Origin: Crocinitomicaceae bacterium
Lineage (GTDB): Bacteria > Bacteroidota > Bacteroidia > Flavobacteriales_D > Crocinitomicaceae
Assembly: GCA_030830385.1 (NCBI GenBank)
Contig: JAURNA010000078.1
Location: forward strand, 1 to 10,893
DNA length: 10,893 bases
Direction of reading: 5' to 3'
Translations under genes and position numbers: made by a program
The notes under the pieces: model-generated
Told to the model about the DNA's origin: nothing
What the model saw: the letters and a program-made list of their open reading frames with translations, nothing else
The model's database searches: none
In this document: piece after piece, positions 7,250 to 10,893 of the stretch
How the letters are laid out: the number at the start of each line of letters is the position of its first letter
How positions within the stretch are numbered: the first letter of the stretch is position 1

Positions 7250-7861
7250 CTACTTGATGCGCACTGTAAACATTTCGCGATCTTCGATCTTTCCGATGAG
7301 TTCGTCTCCGATTTGTACAGGCCCCACACCAGACGGAGTTCCCGTGTAGATCAAATCTCCCTTTTTGAGGGTCATAAATCCCGATAAATAGGAAATCAAA
7401 CGATTGATTGAGAACATCATGTCTTTTGTGTTGCCCGACTGTACGATTTTACCATTTTGGAGCAATGAGAAGGACAAATCATCCAGGTTCAGCGTACTTT
7501 TATCGATGTATTCTCCGGAAATAGCAGCGCTTCCTTCAAATCCCTTGGCAATTTCCCACGGATGTCCTTTTTCCTTGCATTTCGCCTGAAGGTCGCGAGC
7601 TGTAAAATCGATGCCAAGGCCGATTTCATCATAGTATTTGTGTGCAAACTTCTCGGCAATCTTTTTCCCCACGCGATTAATTCGGACGACAATTTCGCAT
7701 TCGTAGTGAACATCGTTTGAAAAAGAAGGGTAGAAGAGAGGCGTTCCGGGACGCAGAAGAGAAGTATCCGGCTTCATAAAAAACATGGGTGTCTCCGGGA
7801 TGGGAGAGTTCATTTCTTTAGCGTGATCTGCGTAATTACGACCGATGCAGAAGATTTTCAT
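7250..7861 (-). CDS. Fumarylacetoacetate hydrolase (FAH) family protein
   Basis: A 203-residue cytosolic enzyme of the compact FAHD1/YcgM type, which acts on acylpyruvates or oxaloacetate (hydrolase, decarboxylase or tautomerase). It opens with MKIFCIGRNYADHAKEM, the standard start of the small family members, which supports ATG 7861. Metal ligands are visible: Glu54 and Glu56 in HYECEIV and Asp85 in GIDFTARD. Further family motifs are KGHPWEIAKGFEGSA (Lys106), QNGKIVQSGNTKDMMF, LKKGDLIYTGTPSGVGP and a closing IEDREMFTV. The length is normal and nothing key is missing. Its start overlaps the stop of the exonuclease gene upstream by ATGA, so both are on one transcript with coupled translation. 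The exact substrate cannot be told from sequence; oxaloacetate enol-keto tautomerisation (metabolite repair) and acylpyruvate hydrolysis are the leading options. Confidence 0.92.
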   Translation of the reverse strand: MKIFCIGRNYADHAKEMNSPIPETPMFFMKPDTSLLRPGTPLFYPSFSNDVHYECEIVVRINRVGKKIAEKFAHKYYDEIGLGIDFTARDLQAKCKEKGHPWEIAKGFEGSAAISGEYIDKSTLNLDDLSFSLLQNGKIVQSGNTKDMMFSINRLISYLSGFMTLKKGDLIYTGTPSGVGPVQIGDELIGKIEDREMFTVRIK

Positions 7862-8700
7862 GAACGATTGAATTTATTCTTCAACGCATCGAGTTTGTCT
7901 TCATAGCTTTGATTGTTCTTTGCGTCTGTAGCGTCCTTAATTCGCTGCATTTCATTTCGAAGGCATTGCTTTGTGTACAGCGGAAAGTCTGCATCGAGCA
8001 TCCAACCGTAGTAACCAGGTTCCGTTTTCATCATGTCTTCGACCGTTTTTCCACGGTGTTTCCCGAAGTTGTATATGACTTGTCCCTTATCATTGTATGC
8101 GAGTCGACCCGCGAAATCTACACGGGATACATCTCCGAAGCGCGAAAATTCAGACAAAAAATCGACGTCGCTGTTTAATTCTTCGTAATGACCGATTTGT
8201 GCGTCGAGTACTTCCCAGGTTGCTCGTGCATCGCTCAGTGCCGAATGCGCGTTCTCCAATTGTTTTTGACAGTAAAATTTATATGCGGCAACGAGTGTTC
8301 GTTGTTCCATCTTGTGGAAAATGTTCTGGACATCAATGTGCTTTCTTCCGGAAAGATTAAACCCGCTCTCAACTCTCAAGAGCTCTTCGGCCAACAGAGG
8401 GAGGTCGAATTTGTTTGAATTGTACCCCGCAATGTCTGCGTCTCCAATGAATGACTCGATTTCGTTCACCAAATCCTTTAGGGTAGGGCAGTCGGCTACG
8501 TCTTCGTCTGTAATTCCGTGAATGGCTGTGGATTCTTCCGGGATGGGCATTTCGGGGTTTACCCGCTTTTCGTATCGCTCCTCCGTTCCGTCCGGGTGAA
8601 TTTTCAGAATGGCGATTTCTACAATTCGATCTGTTGTGATGCTTAATCCTGTAGCTTCCAGATCGAAGATGGCTAAAGGGCGATTCAGAGAGATGTTCAT
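7858..8700 (-). CDS. DnaQ-like 3'-5' exonuclease with C-terminal DUF3820-type domain
   Basis: A 280-residue DEDDh exonuclease related to the epsilon proofreading subunit. Exo I is IFDLEATG (Asp13, Glu15), Exo II is YNSNKFDLPLL (Asp99) and Exo III is NAHSALSDA (His152, Asp157), so all four metal-binding acids and the catalytic His are present. The nuclease domain covers about residues 8-170. Residues 195-250 form a second domain with FGKHRGKTVEDM and PGYYGWMLDADFP, the pattern of the small DUF3820/QSregVF-like module often attached to such exonucleases. The C-terminus is lysine-rich (DKLDALKNKF). The protein lacks polymerase parts, so it is either an accessory proofreading or a repair/RNA-trimming exonuclease. 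An exact TAnnTTTG box lies 17 bases upstream of the ATG, and the hydrolase gene follows with a 4-base overlap. Confidence 0.93.
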   Translation of the reverse strand: MNISLNRPLAIFDLEATGLSITTDRIVEIAILKIHPDGTEERYEKRVNPEMPIPEESTAIHGITDEDVADCPTLKDLVNEIESFIGDADIAGYNSNKFDLPLLAEELLRVESGFNLSGRKHIDVQNIFHKMEQRTLVAAYKFYCQKQLENAHSALSDARATWEVLDAQIGHYEELNSDVDFLSEFSRFGDVSRVDFAGRLAYNDKGQVIYNFGKHRGKTVEDMMKTEPGYYGWMLDADFPLYTKQCLRNEMQRIKDATDAKNNQSYEDKLDALKNKFNRS

Positions 8701-8717
8701 ACAATGGTGTTCTGTTA

Positions 8718-8725
8718 CAAATATA
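8718..8725 (-). promoter_or_regulatory. Bacteroidota-type -7 promoter box of the exonuclease-hydrolase pair
   Basis: On the minus strand TATATTTG matches TAnnTTTG exactly and ends 17 bases before ATG 8700. A TTTTTG tract upstream could supply the TTTG -33 element, though the spacing of about 15 bases is shorter than the usual 17-23. That tract is also the T-run of the terminator of the preceding gene, so the two signals are interlocked. Confidence 0.6.
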
Positions 8726-8740
8726 ACGATCGGTGCGAAA

Positions 8741-8779
8741 CAAAAAGCCCCGGTTTTCTCTCGATGAGATACCGGGACT
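8741..8779 (-). terminator. Intrinsic terminator of the PorE-like gene
   Basis: On the minus strand AGTCCCGGT pairs with ACCGGGGCT (9 bp, one G-U wobble). An inner TCTC/GAGA pairing lies within the loop region, and the stem is followed at once by TTTTTG. It starts 21 bases after the TAA of the PorE-like gene and ends before the exonuclease promoter, separating the two transcription units. Confidence 0.85.
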
Positions 8780-8800
8780 CTTATGATGTGAAATGTTCGT

Positions 8801-10893
8801 TTATTCCGTCTTCAGACCAACGTACTGATACGGGAAGTATTTCTCTTTGTTTGCAGAATCTTGTATGTAAGGAGGACCCTGCACAACACTGCTTACAATC
8901 ACGACGTTAACTTTTCCTTTGAATTCGGGGAATTGTTCGAAGTGGGCGACTAAATCGTACTTCATGTTTTCCGCACGGATTTTCGTAAGGTTCTCGTTTG
9001 TTTTGTACGTTTTTGTCGGTACATACGATGCAGAAGAGTACACGTTAATTGTTACCGACTCACATTCGTCTCGCAGCTGAGCTTCTACTTTCTTTACAAA
9101 ATCCTTCAACTCACCTTTCTTGGTGGACAGTTTGTTCTTGTTGTAGGCGAAGTAGTGCATGAATTCCTGTGGTGGGCAATCTGCAATTACGACTGTGTCA
9201 AGCTCAAGCGTATCGGGTGGAAGTACAATCTTTCCATTATCGAGAATCAACTCGCGGTAAATTTCCTGATGGTTCGTGTCGCAAAGGGTAGAGAAGCTGT
9301 CCTCGCCGGATATTTCACCTGTATTCATGTCGGTGTAATCAAGGCGGTACGTTCGACAAGGATCCAGGGTGGACATGAATACTCCGTCTCGCAGACGAGG
9401 GTAGATGAATCGATCTTTGTTTGCATCATCGCAATCGAGGCATACCAATTTCACATTGATTGCAAAATCTTCAGGAATCGGGTTGCCATCAGCCGTTTTA
9501 ATCAATCCGCGAAGAACAGCTACGTTCTTCACTCCCAGATAATCGTTGCGGATTTCATAAATGTCTTTCTCTCCGTAACCTCCACCTCGGAAGGAAGTCA
9601 TATAGCCACTGCGCCCATCAATGGTGGTGGTATAGAAAATATCGTCGTTCGTAGAGTTGAACGGATAACCAAGGTTGGTTGCTTCTGCCCAGCTTCCATC
9701 CGGCTGAAGTTCCGTCTTCATAATGTCAAATCCACCAATGCTTCGAATACCATTGGTAGCAAAGTACAGCGTCTTGTTATCGATGGCTATAAATGGTGCG
9801 TCCTCGTCATATTCACTGTTTACAGTTGAACCAAGATTAACGGGCTTTCCCCATTTTCCGTCCTCACCAACCTCCACAGAGTAGATGTCACGTCCTCCGT
9901 ATCCGCCTGGACGGTCAGAAACGAAGAAGAACGTCTTCTTGTCGTGCGACATCATCGCGTGTGTTTCCCAATAGCGCGTGTTGATGTTTTTCACATCTAA
10001 CTGCTGAATATCCTGGAATTTAGCGTGATAAAAGTCTGTATAGAAAATGTCCCCGTTACCTGTAGAATCCTGATAGAGATAAATTTTTCGTTCATCAGAG
10101 CTGATTGCAATGGTTGCTTCATTTTGACGTGGTTTACAGAACTCCAGCCGAACAGGTTCCGTCCAGGTTGAGTCAAAATCCATATAACTCACGTAAACAT
10201 CTTCCGGATATTGATTAATTGCAGGATCACGGAACAACTGTGTTTCGTTGTTTGCCCATGGTCGACGCGATGTAAAGTAAAGGGAAGCTCCGTCAAGCGA
10301 GATCACCGGAGAGTATTCTGGGAATTCCGTATTGATTTGCTCGCCCAGGTTGATAATTTTCACCGTAACGGGTGCATTCATTTGTCGTTTGGCCTCCTCA
10401 CACTGTTGAATCCGGATGTCCGCAACGTGAATCAACTCAGATTTCTTCTTCGATTCGCTCTTGAATCGGTTATAGTAATCAATGGCAAGATCCAATTGCT
10501 CGTCCAGGTGGTAACAATATGCCAGCCAGAAGAGCGCATCCGGGGGGGCACTTTTTTCCTTGGCTGAGTAGGCATCAAAATTTGAATCCATGTCGAGAAT
10601 TGCCGTCAGGAAGTGTTGGATTGCCCCCTTGTAATCGCGGCGAATTTCGAGCATCAGAAACCCCTTACGATAATGGTAGTTTGAACTTTGCGGATTCAAT
10701 TCCAGCAATCTGTCGGTTAGAATCTCTGCATAAAACAAGTAGCCATCCTGAGTTAACGTGGACGCTTTTGTGACCAGTTCACCCTGATCATCTGACGTGG
10801 TCATATCATAGACCTGAGACTCGGTCAGCTGGCCAAAGGTTCCACCTGCGAAGAGTAGTAGGGAAAGCGCCGTTCCTATAAGTTTCGGTTTCA
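8801..10893 (-). CDS. PorE-like envelope protein: TPR, PD40 propeller, CRD-like and OmpA-like regions (start cut by one base)
   Basis: At the window edge the minus strand begins TG AAA CCG AAA, in frame with the whole gene. The real start is therefore almost certainly an ATG whose A is base 10894, giving 697 residues. This adds a signal peptide (MKPKLIGTALSLLLFAGGTF, then GQ) that an internal ATG at 10804 would lack. Residues about 35-170 are TPR helices (YRKGFLMLEIRRDYKGAIQHF). About 195-450 is a PD40/WD40-like propeller with repeats such as YSPVISLDGASLYFTSRRP and FFFVSDRPGGYGGRDIYSV. About 457-550 resembles a carboxypeptidase-regulatory fold (VLRGLIKTADGNPIP). About 579-690 is a degenerate OmpA-like region with the NENLTKIRAENMK helix. 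This order matches PorE, the T9SS periplasmic component. Unlike PorE of Porphyromonas gingivalis it has no lipobox Cys, and paralogues with this layout are common, so the role in T9SS is only probable. A terminator follows the gene. Confidence 0.85.
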   Translation of the reverse strand, partial: KPKLIGTALSLLLFAGGTFGQLTESQVYDMTTSDDQGELVTKASTLTQDGYLFYAEILTDRLLELNPQSSNYHYRKGFLMLEIRRDYKGAIQHFLTAILDMDSNFDAYSAKEKSAPPDALFWLAYCYHLDEQLDLAIDYYNRFKSESKKKSELIHVADIRIQQCEEAKRQMNAPVTVKIINLGEQINTEFPEYSPVISLDGASLYFTSRRPWANNETQLFRDPAINQYPEDVYVSYMDFDSTWTEPVRLEFCKPRQNEATIAISSDERKIYLYQDSTGNGDIFYTDFYHAKFQDIQQLDVKNINTRYWETHAMMSHDKKTFFFVSDRPGGYGGRDIYSVEVGEDGKWGKPVNLGSTVNSEYDEDAPFIAIDNKTLYFATNGIRSIGGFDIMKTELQPDGSWAEATNLGYPFNSTNDDIFYTTTIDGRSGYMTSFRGGGYGEKDIYEIRNDYLGVKNVAVLRGLIKTADGNPIPEDFAINVKLVCLDCDDANKDRFIYPRLRDGVFMSTLDPCRTYRLDYTDMNTGEISGEDSFSTLCDTNHQEIYRELILDNGKIVLPPDTLELDTVVIADCPPQEFMHYFAYNKNKLSTKKGELKDFVKKVEAQLRDECESVTINVYSSASYVPTKTYKTNENLTKIRAENMKYDLVAHFEQFPEFKGKVNVVIVSSVVQGPPYIQDSANKEKYFPYQYVGLKTE

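Noticed and set aside
8369..8743. Minus-strand 124-codon frame overlapping the exonuclease N-terminus
   Set aside because: It is an out-of-frame, Arg/Ser-rich translation of the exonuclease coding sequence.
9155..9829. Plus-strand open frame of 224 codons
   Set aside because: It lies entirely antisense to the PD40 propeller of the PorE-like gene and has no recognisable protein features.
10802..10804. Internal ATG as start of the PorE-like gene
   Set aside because: The frame continues to the window edge with a clear signal peptide beginning (A)TG AAA CCG; the internal start would make an exported-type protein without a signal.

Overview
The window looks like chromosomal DNA of a marine-type member of the Bacteroidota (Flavobacteriales or a near relative). 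Three things support this: a secreted protein with a type IX secretion (T9SS) C-terminal sorting tail, a PorE-like TPR/PD40/OmpA-like envelope protein, and two exact matches to the Bacteroidota -7 promoter box TAnnTTTG placed 17-20 bases before start codons that lack an obvious Shine-Dalgarno. No database search was possible; family calls come from motifs read by eye.

Left part (1-2830, + strand): a tight run of three genes. It has the C-terminal part of a Gfo/Idh/MocA sugar dehydrogenase, a predicted lipoprotein, and a polyprenyl-phosphate sugar-1-phosphate transferase whose ATG directly follows the lipoprotein stop codon. Together they suggest envelope or exopolysaccharide synthesis: a sugar nucleotide is modified, the first sugar is loaded onto the lipid carrier, and an exported lipoprotein of unknown role is co-expressed.

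Middle (2831-7202): a patch that looks accessory. A non-coding gap of about 356 bases holds a coding-like fragment and a probable relic of an IS1595/ISXO2-type transposase. Next comes a 1051-residue T9SS cargo protein with its own promoter and a strong intrinsic terminator. After it lies an IS66-family remnant on the - strand: one terminal-repeat-like end, a 102-residue passenger ORF, and the last ~70 codons of the transposase fused in frame to an unrelated N-terminus. The cargo gene is thus bracketed by two decayed transposon traces.

Right part (7250-10893, - strand): a fumarylacetoacetate-hydrolase family enzyme and a DnaQ-like 3'-5' exonuclease overlap by ATGA and share a promoter at 8718-8725. 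Upstream, separated by a clear terminator, is the PorE-like protein. Its start codon is cut by the window edge by exactly one base, so it is almost complete.

No tRNA, rRNA, CRISPR array or known defence system was seen. The most interesting material is the mosaic middle region rather than a clearly new system.
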